A stretch of 64,000 nt of DNA from Lachnospiraceae bacterium (GTDB lineage Bacteria > Bacillota > Clostridia > Lachnospirales > Lachnospiraceae). The stretch lies in assembly GCA_022768465.1 (NCBI GenBank), contig JALELZ010000021.1, positions 1-64,000 of the forward strand, written 5' to 3'. Below the pieces are notes generated by a model. The model was not told the origin of the DNA. It ran no database searches and saw only the letters and a list, made by a program, of their open reading frames with translations. Shown here piece by piece: positions 39,000-48,563 of the stretch. The translations under genes and the position numbers were made by a program. Each line of letters begins with the position of its first letter. Position 1 is the stretch's first letter.

Positions 39000-40538
39000 T
39001 TACTCAGCCTCCTTTTTATGCTTTGCTCCGGCCATGTAGAGACCAAGCTCCTCGACCGTAGTCTTCTTCGGATCGAATTCACCGGCGATCTCTCCGTTAT
39101 GCATGACAAGTATTCTGTCAGAAAGTCCCATGACCTCATCAAGCTCAAGCGACACCAAAAGCACAGCCTTTCCTCTGTCTCTTTCGGCTACCAGCTGAGA
39201 ATGTATATACTCGATAGCTCCGACATCAAGACCTCTGGTAGGCTGAACTGCCACGATAAGCGCCTTATCTCTGTCTATTTCTCTGGCGATAATTGCTTTC
39301 TGCTGATTACCTCCGGACATAGATCTTGTTATAGTTACAGGGCCTTGTCCGCTGCGGACATCAAACTGCTCGATGAGTCTTTCTGCATAGTTTCTGACCT
39401 GCTTTTTGTCAATAAAGCCATGGTGCTGGAACATAGGCTCATTAAAACGCTGAATGACCATATTGTCTTCCAGAGAGAAATCCAGCACGAGCCCGTGCTT
39501 ATGTCTGTCCTCTGGTATATGGCTCATATCATGGCCCCTGTCTGCTATTGCTGCATGAGTAATATCTCTGCCGCAGAGAGTGATCTTTCCGGAGCTCACC
39601 TTATCCAGACCTGAAAGTCCGTATATAAATTCCGTCTGTCCGTTTCCGTCAATACCTGCAAGACAAACTATCTCGCCGGCTCTTACCTCAAATGAAACAT
39701 TATGTACAGCATCACGGTTATGGATGTGAGATCTGATGCACACACTCTCAACCTTAAGCACTACCTCGCCCGGCTTCGCCTCATACTTATCCACAACCAG
39801 CTGTACCGGTCTTCCTACCATCATGGAGGAAAGCTCTTCCTTTGTTGTATCGGCAGTATTAATCGTATCTATATATTTACCTTTTCTTAGTACTGTAACA
39901 CGATCCGAAACCTGCATGATCTCATTAAGCTTATGTGAAATAAACAGAATGGATTTACCCTCTGCAACAAGGTTCTTCATGACAGCCATAAGCTCATCTA
40001 TCTCCTGCGGAGTAAGCACTGCTGTAGGCTCATCAAAGATAAGTATTTCATTATCCCTGTAGAGCATCTTCAATATCTCTACTCTCTGCTGCATTCCAAC
40101 GGTAATATCCTCGACCTTTGCGTCAAGATCGACTGAAAGACCGTATTTTTTTGAGAGCTCCTCGACCTTTTTCCTGGCTTCCTTCTTTTGCAGGAATCCA
40201 AGCTTGGTAGTTTCCGCTCCCAGGATAATATTTTCAAGTACAGTAAATACCTCTACCAGTTTGAAATGCTGATGAACCATACCTATGCCGAGCCTTGTCG
40301 CATCATTAGGATCATTTATGGTTACCTTTTCACCGTTCTTTCTGATCTCTCCCTTTTCAGGCTTATAAAGACCGAAAAGTACACTCATGAGTGTTGATTT
40401 TCCTGCACCGTTTTCTCCCAGCAGCGCATGAATTTCCCCGCGCCTAAGCTGCAGGGTAATATCATCATTTGCTATGATTCCCGGGAACTCCTTGGTGATA
40501 TGGAGCATTTCGATTACATAATCTTGTTTATTTTCCAT
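39000..40538 (-). CDS. Sugar/nucleoside ABC transporter ATP-binding protein, two ABC domains (NupO-like)
   Basis: LLGENGAGKSTLMSVLFGLYKPEKG, EILIFDEPTAVLTPQE, second domain SGGNQQKAIIAREI. Confidence 0.95.
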   Translation of the reverse strand: MENKQDYVIEMLHITKEFPGIIANDDITLQLRRGEIHALLGENGAGKSTLMSVLFGLYKPEKGEIRKNGEKVTINDPNDATRLGIGMVHQHFKLVEVFTVLENIILGAETTKLGFLQKKEARKKVEELSKKYGLSVDLDAKVEDITVGMQQRVEILKMLYRDNEILIFDEPTAVLTPQEIDELMAVMKNLVAEGKSILFISHKLNEIMQVSDRVTVLRKGKYIDTINTADTTKEELSSMMVGRPVQLVVDKYEAKPGEVVLKVESVCIRSHIHNRDAVHNVSFEVRAGEIVCLAGIDGNGQTEFIYGLSGLDKVSSGKITLCGRDITHAAIADRGHDMSHIPEDRHKHGLVLDFSLEDNMVIQRFNEPMFQHHGFIDKKQVRNYAERLIEQFDVRSGQGPVTITRSMSGGNQQKAIIAREIDRDKALIVAVQPTRGLDVGAIEYIHSQLVAERDRGKAVLLVSLELDEVMGLSDRILVMHNGEIAGEFDPKKTTVEELGLYMAGAKHKKEAE

Positions 40539-40699
40539 TTAGAAGACTCACTTTTCTGTGATATTTAGAACCTTTTACGGTTTTTTTATATGAAAATGCC
40601 GATTTTTTGTCGGTCTTATCTTATTATATAAATTATTAATGTACCAATCAAGGTAAATCGGTTTCCCAAATCTTTAAGCTTCCGTTCGCAAAACCTGCT

Positions 40700-42505
40700 C
40701 TATATCTTTATCCACATAGCCGGCCTTATACAATTACTTGTATAATTCACAAGAAATCCTATATTAACAGCTGTTCCGTAATAATCGACATTGGACGCAT
40801 GTACCTCGTCCGAGCCCGGGGTTCTGAGCCACCATGCCGTATAACCTGTACCCGCCACATAAGCTCTTTTTCCGAGTGCTTCCTTGCCTGCCAATGCCTG
40901 TCTTTTAAATCGATCATCAAAATAGAACTCAGCCTCGTCTATATTTAATAAAAAGACCTTGTCTTTTGTATCATTTCCACCGTTTACCCTGTTAAAATAG
41001 TTATCCGGATTTCTGAGCGGAGTCTCAAGTATATGCTCACGTTCATCCTCTGTAAAAGCTGTCTTTATAAACTCCTCATTAAGCCATTTCCTGATAGAAC
41101 TCGTTTCCCAGGTAGTTTTTTCATAGCTTGCATTATAATTTTTAGAATCTATGCACTCTTTTGTAATAATAAGTGCCTCGTTATCCACTGTTGAGAGCAC
41201 TTCCCACACTATCGGGCTCTTGTCTCTGCCATAATGTCCGAAGCTAAGCTCCCCATCATCAGATATAATATTATCCTTTGTACCCGTTTCTTCTGCTTCG
41301 TCATCAAAATCAAGCTCAAGCTCCACGAAAATATCCTCAGCCTCTTTTTTTAAATGCTTTTTCTTATACTCTAAGAATGCCGCAATGCAGTTGTGACTCT
41401 TATTTTCAATAGCCAGCTTAAGATATTGTTCTATCCTTTCTTCACTGCAGTCATTTCCCAAAAATCCTATGCAGTCAGCATCATCCTGAATTATATATAC
41501 AGGCATCAGGTCTCTTTTTCGATAGAAATACTCAGCATTATGAAGGCCGCGTCTCAGTTTTCCCGCACTGATATGAGCTCCGCAGAAAGGACAGGTTAAT
41601 ACCTCTTCTGCAATAGCCTTAAGCTGCGATTTTATCCCGCAGAAGCTGATTTCCTTACCGCATGAACCACAGCTGAAAATGTCTCCGTCCGGCATATCAC
41701 AGTTAAGCTCAGAAATACACAGCTCTCCTTTTTTAACGCTATAGCTGTATACAGCACCAAAGGTCTGTTCCTCCGGATCAACTATAACCCCGGGTCTGTC
41801 ACCCTGTCCCTGCTTAACTATGCTTTCTACAGTTATCTCAAAGTCGCCCTTTTTTACTGCCGCCTTCTTCTTTGCTATAGCTATCATCTGCTCAAGAATA
41901 AACTCTGTTTCCTCATGAGCTCTGGTGTAGTTATTATCATATCCGTAATGGCTGTATGCAACAAGCTTTACGCTGTGAAGCCTCGTATCATCTTCAAGGC
42001 GCTTTGCAGCGCCGTCAGCATCCATAATAAGCTCTATGCGCTCTATATCATGCGCCTTGCCTTCGGCTGAATTCCTGGTGCTGCCGTTATCGCCTGCCAT
42101 ATTATTAGTTTTTTCTAATTCATCAGTAAGCGAGATTCCGATTTCCTCTCCCGGATTAAGCCATATCCTTATATTGCCGTTATCACCGCAGGCGCCGTCT
42201 ACTTTGCTTATGATAGTGCTAAGATCAGACTGCTCATCTGCTGAGATCTCTGCACAGCAGATTCCGGCATCCGAAAGCACCTTGCTGGCAATACTCTCTT
42301 TTTTGTCGGACCCCGCTATATGATCACTCTCAAGCCTCGCACCTTTTATCAGCTGCTTAAGTCTCACTATATCGGCATCTCCGCCTGTCAATATTGAAAA
42401 CTCCTTAACATTATCTCCGCCAAGATATATTGTCAGATCTATCTCGCCTTCGGAGGTCTCTCTCAAACCGAAGGCTGTATCCCTGTTATAATGTGAAAAA
42501 TCCAT
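40700..42505 (-). CDS. TerD-like/zinc-ribbon/DUF6273-like multidomain protein
   Basis: N-term beta-rich ISLTDELEK...ELIMDADGAA...LHSVKLVAYSHYG region; CGSCGKE...CPFCGAH zinc ribbon; C-term TTWETSSIRKWLNEEFIKTAFTEDEREHI...WWLRTPG...IRPAMWIKI. Confidence 0.6.
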   Translation of the reverse strand: MDFSHYNRDTAFGLRETSEGEIDLTIYLGGDNVKEFSILTGGDADIVRLKQLIKGARLESDHIAGSDKKESIASKVLSDAGICCAEISADEQSDLSTIISKVDGACGDNGNIRIWLNPGEEIGISLTDELEKTNNMAGDNGSTRNSAEGKAHDIERIELIMDADGAAKRLEDDTRLHSVKLVAYSHYGYDNNYTRAHEETEFILEQMIAIAKKKAAVKKGDFEITVESIVKQGQGDRPGVIVDPEEQTFGAVYSYSVKKGELCISELNCDMPDGDIFSCGSCGKEISFCGIKSQLKAIAEEVLTCPFCGAHISAGKLRRGLHNAEYFYRKRDLMPVYIIQDDADCIGFLGNDCSEERIEQYLKLAIENKSHNCIAAFLEYKKKHLKKEAEDIFVELELDFDDEAEETGTKDNIISDDGELSFGHYGRDKSPIVWEVLSTVDNEALIITKECIDSKNYNASYEKTTWETSSIRKWLNEEFIKTAFTEDEREHILETPLRNPDNYFNRVNGGNDTKDKVFLLNIDEAEFYFDDRFKRQALAGKEALGKRAYVAGTGYTAWWLRTPGSDEVHASNVDYYGTAVNIGFLVNYTSNCIRPAMWIKI

Positions 42506-42542
42506 GGCTTAAGCCCTTGTCCCCCCCATTGTTTTCTATCAT

Positions 42543-44123
42543 TTAAATACCGAGATCGCTAAGCTCCGAAATAATCTCCTGCTGACGCTCGTAGAATAAC
42601 AGCTCTTTATTGTGTGCAAAATATTCATCACAGCCGTAACGACTTATAAACTGAGCTGAAAATTTATTCTTCGTGAGTTCAGTGACGAATATAAGTATCT
42701 CCTGCCCGTCTGTAAATGCCGCATCACAGAACTCAAAGGCATTTTTAAGCTCATCCTTGGTTTCTGCTACCTGTTCCTTAAACGATCCGAGCCTGCTTGC
42801 GTAATATGTCTTTAAGATCCCGATCGCCTCTTTTTTATCAGTAATACCAGCAAGCATTGACTGAAGCTCCTTTAAAGCAGCTATCGTAAGGTCATATTCT
42901 CTGCGCTTTTCCTCTGACAAGCCTGCTGCCTTTTCTATTTTGCTCTTTTCATTAATAATACTGTCCGCAAACCTTTCTGCTATGTCTGCCGGAAGTATTG
43001 CTGCATTTTCGCCTGCTAATGCGCCTCCCATATTAGCTGAAAGCGAAGGGTCGGCTGAACGCATATCTGCACCGGCTCTTTCCGTAAGCTCTTCCTTTAT
43101 GTCTCCGATATGATTTTTCAGCGCCTTCATAACATTTTCAGTTATTATGATATCTCTGACATCTCCGGTCACTCCGTAAATGATAAGCCCCAGCAGTGAA
43201 TGCCTCTCATCAAACTTTGCTTCTTTTGCACGCTCTACAATGCCCGGCGCAGCATTTCCCTTAAGGATATCAGGTATCTGATAATCGCTTCTGTACTTTG
43301 CAAAAAGCTCATAGTATGCTGCAAAATCCTCTGCAATATGCGGCTCCTGAATATACTGAGCTATCAGACTGAGATCTACCTTTATGTCATTCTTTTCATA
43401 GTATGTGATCATTTCGCTTAAGTCTTCCCAACCTCTTGCGGTAACAAAGAATTTACCCTCAACTGTAGTCTCGACCTTATAGAAATTACTCTTTTTTATC
43501 TCAAGATAACTTAGTATTGACTGATGAACTCTCTTATTCAGAGCATACTCCTGCCATGCCTTATAATCAGGCTCAACATCTATTCTCTTTAATCTGTCCC
43601 AGGTCGCAATGTCATATTCCCGAACAGATTTATTGTACTCCGGCGGATTTCCGGCAGTCACCACGATCCATCCGTCCGGCACTCTGTGGCGCCCGAATAT
43701 TTTATACTGCAAAAACTGCAGCATTACAGGTGCCAAGGTCTCCGAAACGCAGTTTATTTCATCAAGAAAAAGTATTCCTTCCTTCTTTCCGCTCTGCTCT
43801 ATCATATCGTATACCGATGCTATTATTTCACTCATGGTATACTCGGACACTTCATACTCAGTTCCTCCGTAGTTCTTCCTTGTTATAAACGGAAGTCCGA
43901 GCGCTGATTGTCTGGTGTGGTGAGTCATCGAATATGATACAAGTGCAACGCCAAGCTCCTGTGCTATCTGCTCCATTATGGCTGTTTTTCCTATGCCAGG
44001 AGGGCCCATAAGAAACACCGGGCGCTGACGCTCTATCGGAATAGCATAGTTTCCGAATTCATCTCTTGTAAAATATACCGTCATGGCATTTTTAATCTGT
44101 TCTTTTGCATCCTTTATGTTCAT
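42543..44123 (-). CDS. MoxR-like AAA+ ATPase
   Basis: PVFLMGPPGIGKTAIMEQIAQEL, GILFLDEINCVSETLAPVMLQFLQ, VVTAGNPPEYNKSV. Confidence 0.9.
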   Translation of the reverse strand: MNIKDAKEQIKNAMTVYFTRDEFGNYAIPIERQRPVFLMGPPGIGKTAIMEQIAQELGVALVSYSMTHHTRQSALGLPFITRKNYGGTEYEVSEYTMSEIIASVYDMIEQSGKKEGILFLDEINCVSETLAPVMLQFLQYKIFGRHRVPDGWIVVTAGNPPEYNKSVREYDIATWDRLKRIDVEPDYKAWQEYALNKRVHQSILSYLEIKKSNFYKVETTVEGKFFVTARGWEDLSEMITYYEKNDIKVDLSLIAQYIQEPHIAEDFAAYYELFAKYRSDYQIPDILKGNAAPGIVERAKEAKFDERHSLLGLIIYGVTGDVRDIIITENVMKALKNHIGDIKEELTERAGADMRSADPSLSANMGGALAGENAAILPADIAERFADSIINEKSKIEKAAGLSEEKRREYDLTIAALKELQSMLAGITDKKEAIGILKTYYASRLGSFKEQVAETKDELKNAFEFCDAAFTDGQEILIFVTELTKNKFSAQFISRYGCDEYFAHNKELLFYERQQEIISELSDLGI

Positions 44124-44239
44124 GTATCTTTCCTCGGAATACCAAAAATTTCCTTTAACTTTATGATTACGTTTATAATTCCTTTAGTCACACTCTGATT
44201 TTTACCGTAATGCTTACACTAATTTGTCATTGTCACAGC

Positions 44240-45907
44240 TCAGATCTCTTCGCTCTCAAGAACCAGCTTTATAGCCCAGACCGGCACATCAGGATTGTTA
44301 TATTCATCATCTACAAATACAAATGCAGTTTGATATTCAGGCTGATGCGCCGGGAATACTCCGTATCCGTCAGTAAAATAAATAAGCCCTTTCAGATTTG
44401 TAAATTCATGCTTCTTTATACGTTCATCCACATATTCAAAAACAGGTCTGAAATCCGTGCCGCCGAAGCCCTTTAGCTCCATGTGTTCAATATAATCATC
44501 GAATTCCTCAGGTGAGGTGATTTTTTTCGCTTCCTGGATCTCTGCATCACACTGTATTATGTGAATATTTATCTTCGAGAAAAAACTCTCTCTTTCGCTT
44601 AGTATATTATAGGTCTTTGTCACAAATTTCTGCACCAAGGGTCCGGATACGGAACCTGAGGTATCTATGGCAATGACAAATTCCTTTATCTTCATTTCTT
44701 CTTTATACTCTAACGGTTCAATAAGCGGCATTTTCTCATAAAGCTCCATACCGTAGGTATAAAAAATGTAGTCAAATTCATCATCATTTACCTTAAGTGT
44801 TTCTCCAAGCGCCGCAAAACGTCTTAAGAATGCCGAATAATCATAGCGCTCACGATTTACGGCATTGAGGCTCTGCATAAGTCCGCCCTTTTTATCTCCG
44901 ATTTCCTTTGAAAAGGTCTCAAGATCCGTCTGCATTTCTTTAGCTATATCATCCCAATGCTTCTCAAGATCACTTCTGCTCTCGTCCGCATCATCCGGCG
45001 ATGCTGCCTCATTTAAGGCATTTTTTTCATCATCCCCATCTTCAGGCTCTTCCTTTTGCTCTTCTTCGGATCTATTGGTATTTTCTTCTCTTCTTTCTTC
45101 TTTCTTTTCCTCGGAGCGGCTGTCATCCTCATGCCGCTTATCATCAGCACCTTCCTCTCGCTTTTCGACAGTGCTTTCGGCATCGTCGATTTCTTCCTTA
45201 GGTGCATACCAGTCTGTATGATCATCGTTGGTAAAGAGCGACATCATACGGATATATTCTTCTGTTGTTGGTGGATTTTCCTTTAGATAATGGTAGATCT
45301 TCTCAGCTGACATAAGCTTAACTTCTGCTCTAAGCTTTTCTATATCTGCCTGCTGATTTTTTTCTCTGATAGCTTTGGTACAGCTTAAGTGAAGATCGGT
45401 AATAGCATTTTCTACTGCAATATCACATGCCAAATTCCATAGCCCCTGATCCATCTCAGGGCCTACAAAAGCATGATGAAATACGCAGTGAAATATCTCA
45501 TGGAGATAATCTCTTGCCGGGTTTTCCCTGCACTCTCTGTAGCGCTTAAGCACATACACCGGATCATAGTAAAGATTCTCTCCGTCAGTAGCCATTGTTC
45601 CCTGATACTGTGAAAGCCTCAGGCTGCCGATTGCAGAATCAAGAAATCTCAGATTTACCTGCAATGTATTTCTTGCAAGCGTTATCACCTCACGTCCGAG
45701 TCTGTCTATTTTAGCATTAGTTTCGTCAAGAGCTCTTTGAGCCTCATCATATGAACGATGAGCGCCGCAGCCTCTGAGGCCCAGAAATGCATTCTGCGCC
45801 TCATGGCAGTCAAGCTGAGTACCGTCTCTGTGTCCTCTTACTATGCCGTCTTCAATGTATGCACCGGCACCGCCGTTATTATCATATTGTGTATTAATAT
45901 CCGACAT
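44240..45907 (-). CDS. VWA-like (DUF2201-type) metallopeptidase-related protein
   Basis: DYLHEIFHCVFHHAF; C-terminal EFVIAIDTSGSVSGPLVQKF MIDAS and GFGGTDFRPVFEYV. Confidence 0.9.
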   Translation of the reverse strand: MSDINTQYDNNGGAGAYIEDGIVRGHRDGTQLDCHEAQNAFLGLRGCGAHRSYDEAQRALDETNAKIDRLGREVITLARNTLQVNLRFLDSAIGSLRLSQYQGTMATDGENLYYDPVYVLKRYRECRENPARDYLHEIFHCVFHHAFVGPEMDQGLWNLACDIAVENAITDLHLSCTKAIREKNQQADIEKLRAEVKLMSAEKIYHYLKENPPTTEEYIRMMSLFTNDDHTDWYAPKEEIDDAESTVEKREEGADDKRHEDDSRSEEKKEERREENTNRSEEEQKEEPEDGDDEKNALNEAASPDDADESRSDLEKHWDDIAKEMQTDLETFSKEIGDKKGGLMQSLNAVNRERYDYSAFLRRFAALGETLKVNDDEFDYIFYTYGMELYEKMPLIEPLEYKEEMKIKEFVIAIDTSGSVSGPLVQKFVTKTYNILSERESFFSKINIHIIQCDAEIQEAKKITSPEEFDDYIEHMELKGFGGTDFRPVFEYVDERIKKHEFTNLKGLIYFTDGYGVFPAHQPEYQTAFVFVDDEYNNPDVPVWAIKLVLESEEI

Positions 45908-46061
45908 GTTTTTATATTTATTTTACAAAATATTTTTTAGCCTTTTCCCTTTTGAATTATACAATTTTATCGGCTTTTCTGTAAACAAATTACATAAGAT
46001 ATGACTCTTAAAAGAGCAGTTATAGATTAGGAAAAGCTATTATTTTTTCATCGTTCCTATC

Positions 46062-46274
46062 CTATGCTTCAAATATCTCGTCTGTAGTGCTGAAAAAGCG
46101 GTTAAACTCATCCGTATACGCTCCGGCGCTTTTATCTATGGCTTTTTCAAAGCCGACAAGCGCCGCAAACGGTGCAAACTGAGCAGCCCTGTCATGCCTG
46201 GACATATGCTTTCTCGCATAGGATACATGATGCGGCAAAAGAATAATATCCTTATAGTCATTAGCTGCATTCAT
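46062..46274 (-). CDS. YolD-like protein
   Basis: 70 aa; LLPHHVSYARKHMSRHDRAAQFAPFAAL; 4-bp overlap with Y-family polymerase gene. Confidence 0.7.
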   Translation of the reverse strand: MNAANDYKDIILLPHHVSYARKHMSRHDRAAQFAPFAALVGFEKAIDKSAGAYTDEFNRFFSTTDEIFEA

Positions 46275-47800
46275 GCTTTGTGCCCTCCTATCTGTGCGTT
46301 GCGTTCCCTTGCTGTCGCACCCTCCAGGAAATTCATCCCCCTTAGTACAGCGTTTTTACCGTATCTTTTCTTTATACTGAGTATAGATTCCTGTATGCGC
46401 GTATCTTTTTCTGTATCAATATCTCCTGATACATCTATATTTTTAAGCCTGTCAGCTTCCGCGTCAAAAAGGCCAATTTGCCTGAAGGCATTTTTTTCCT
46501 GTGCCGTTGATTTTCCGGCTGTATGATTAGCAACGACGCACATCCGTCTTATCAGAAGCTTTCGATCAACTATATCATCAAAAAGCTCTGTAACGGCGGC
46601 AAGAAGCCTGGCTGATGATGCAGTATATGCTCCTGTATTGATGCTTCCATGAGCTGATTTCGGAATCACTCTGCCATAATGATCTACCGTAAGCTCGCCT
46701 CTATAGCTCTTCATGATTTCTTTATCCTTTGCATTCTCTGTATCATAGCCCACAGTAAGCACTAACTGATTGCACACAAGTCCTTTCTCCACTAATTCAA
46801 GTGCTAATGCATCCGTCATTTCCCGTATAACTATCTTTGCTTTTTCAAATGTATAAGGTTCAGTTAATACCTGTCCGGAGCTTAGGCTTGAGGATTCGGG
46901 TACATAGCTTTTTATATCCGATATGGTACACGGTTCGTAGCCCCATGCATGATCAATGAGCAGCTCTGCATTAATACCGAAAAGCCTGTATAAAAGCTCT
47001 TCATTATAAAAATCTGCAGGCTTTCCCATAGAACATCTGGCTATATCCCCCATCGTATAAATTCCATATGCAGATAATCTTTTCGATATGCCTCTGCCGA
47101 CTCTCCAAAAATCAGTAAGCGGTTTATGCGTCCACAGTTTCTGTCTATAGCTAAGTTCATTAAGCTCTGCTATCCTGATACCGTTCTTGTCAGCTTTTAT
47201 ATGCTTTGCAACTATATCCATAGCTATTTTGCACAGATAAAGATTTGTACCTATGCCTGCCGTAGCTGTAATGCCCGTAGTCTCCAAAACATCTGATATA
47301 AGAGTCTTCGTAAGCTCTTTTGCAGTACAGTCATAAAGCCTGAGATACGAAGTAACATCTATAAATACCTCATCGATCGAATATACATGTATATCCTCCG
47401 GTGATATATATTTTAAATATATCCCGTATATTTTACTGCTTACTTCTATATAGCGTGCCATCCTCGGCGGTGCAATGATATAATCAACAGCTAATTCAGG
47501 GTTTTCATAAAGCTCCAAAGCTTTGTACGAGCTTCCTTTAAGCACATGTCCCGGCACAGCACTTCGCCTTTTGGCATTTATCTCCTTTACTCCTTGAACG
47601 ACTTCAAAAAGTCTGGCTCTGCCTGAAATGCCGTAGGCCTTCAGCGTTGGTGTGACTGCAAGACAAATTGTCTTATCCGTGCGGCTGCTGTCAGCCACCA
47701 CGAGATTGACTTCGAGCGGCTCAAGTCCTCTGTCTACACACTCTACCGATGCATAAAAAGACTTAAGATCAATAGCTATATAAACCTTCTCTCCATCCAT
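46271..47800 (-). CDS. Y-family DNA polymerase (DinB/UmuC type)
   Basis: YIAIDLKSFYASVECVDRGLEPLEVNLVVAD, VYSIDEVFIDVTSYL, TATAGIGTNLYLCKIAMDIVAKH motifs. Confidence 0.95.
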   Translation of the reverse strand: MDGEKVYIAIDLKSFYASVECVDRGLEPLEVNLVVADSSRTDKTICLAVTPTLKAYGISGRARLFEVVQGVKEINAKRRSAVPGHVLKGSSYKALELYENPELAVDYIIAPPRMARYIEVSSKIYGIYLKYISPEDIHVYSIDEVFIDVTSYLRLYDCTAKELTKTLISDVLETTGITATAGIGTNLYLCKIAMDIVAKHIKADKNGIRIAELNELSYRQKLWTHKPLTDFWRVGRGISKRLSAYGIYTMGDIARCSMGKPADFYNEELLYRLFGINAELLIDHAWGYEPCTISDIKSYVPESSSLSSGQVLTEPYTFEKAKIVIREMTDALALELVEKGLVCNQLVLTVGYDTENAKDKEIMKSYRGELTVDHYGRVIPKSAHGSINTGAYTASSARLLAAVTELFDDIVDRKLLIRRMCVVANHTAGKSTAQEKNAFRQIGLFDAEADRLKNIDVSGDIDTEKDTRIQESILSIKKRYGKNAVLRGMNFLEGATARERNAQIGGHKA

Positions 47801-47922
47801 ATCAAAACACCTCCGGCTTCTCTGCTTAAGGGCTTTCGGTACACGACATTATGCTATGCTCCGATGTAAGCCTTGCCGTGTACCGTACAGAAACTCTGAA
47901 CTCCTTTCCTTTTAGTAACGTC

Positions 47923-47951
47923 ATATTACTATCACTTTAAGTGAATGTCAA
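47923..47951 (-). promoter_or_regulatory. Y-family polymerase promoter with operator in spacer
   Basis: Minus strand TTGACA (47946-47951), N17, TATTAC/TAATAT-type -10 (TAATAT, 47923-47928); operator 1 TCACTTTAAGTGA 47932-47944. Confidence 0.8.
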
Positions 47952-47963
47952 CACTAAAAGTGA
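47951..47963. promoter_or_regulatory. Operator 2 (ACACTAAAAGTGA; reverse TCACTTTTAGTGT)
   Basis: 13-bp match to operator 1, abutting/overlapping the polymerase -35. Confidence 0.75.
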
Positions 47964-47970
47964 TATCTCC

Positions 47971-47999
47971 TTGCAATAGTTTCACCTTAAGTGTATTAT
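47971..47999 (+). promoter_or_regulatory. XRE regulator promoter with operator 3 in spacer
   Basis: TTGCAA (47971-47976), N17, TATTAT (47994-47999); operator 3 TCACCTTAAGTGT 47982-47994. Confidence 0.75.
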
Positions 48000-48152
48000 A
48001 TTGGTGTAGCTGCCAATCATATAGAAGCAGCTGCACTATGTAAAAATCCCATTCATATCCGATAAAGGATTCTCTGGATATAAACAGGATTTATGCATAT
48101 ACTAAAATTTATTCAGATTATTTAAGCTGTATCTTTCAGAAAGGTTCCTGAT

Positions 48153-48563
48153 ATGCCGGATAAGGACTTCAATACTATATTTTCAAGCCGTCTCAGATTT
48201 TTTCTTAAGAAAACTTCTATGACTCAGGCAGAGCTGGCCAAAAGATTAAATGTAGGCACAACCTCCGTCTACAACTGGTGTGCCGGAATAAAGACTCCGC
48301 GCATGGATAAAATAGACGCTATGTGCGATTTGTTTTGCTGCAGCCGCTCAGAGCTTATGGAAGAGATGTCTGTCGGCGCGAAAGCTTCCGGCGGTTACTA
48401 TGCAGATCCCGAAACTGCTGAGATTGCCCAGGAGATATTCGAAAATCGTGAGCTTCGCATACTCTTTGATGCTGCCAAGCATGCTGCCCCGGAAGACCTT
48501 AAGGTTGCGCATGACATGCTCCTTGCACTGAAGAAGAAGGAACAGGGTGGCTTCGATGCCTGA
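48153..48563 (+). CDS. XRE-family transcriptional regulator
   Basis: KKTSMTQAELAKRLNVGTTSVYNWCAGIKTPRMDKIDAMCDLFCCSRSELM HTH. Confidence 0.92.
   Translation: MPDKDFNTIFSSRLRFFLKKTSMTQAELAKRLNVGTTSVYNWCAGIKTPRMDKIDAMCDLFCCSRSELMEEMSVGAKASGGYYADPETAEIAQEIFENRELRILFDAAKHAAPEDLKVAHDMLLALKKKEQGGFDA

Noticed and set aside
39018-39614. 198-aa plus-strand ORF
   Set aside because: Antisense to the NupO-like ATPase with no motif support.
47801-48152. LexA (SOS) box controlling the Y-family polymerase
   Set aside because: No GAAC-N4-GTTC-type site seen; the TCACTTTAAGTGA sites fit an XRE operator better.
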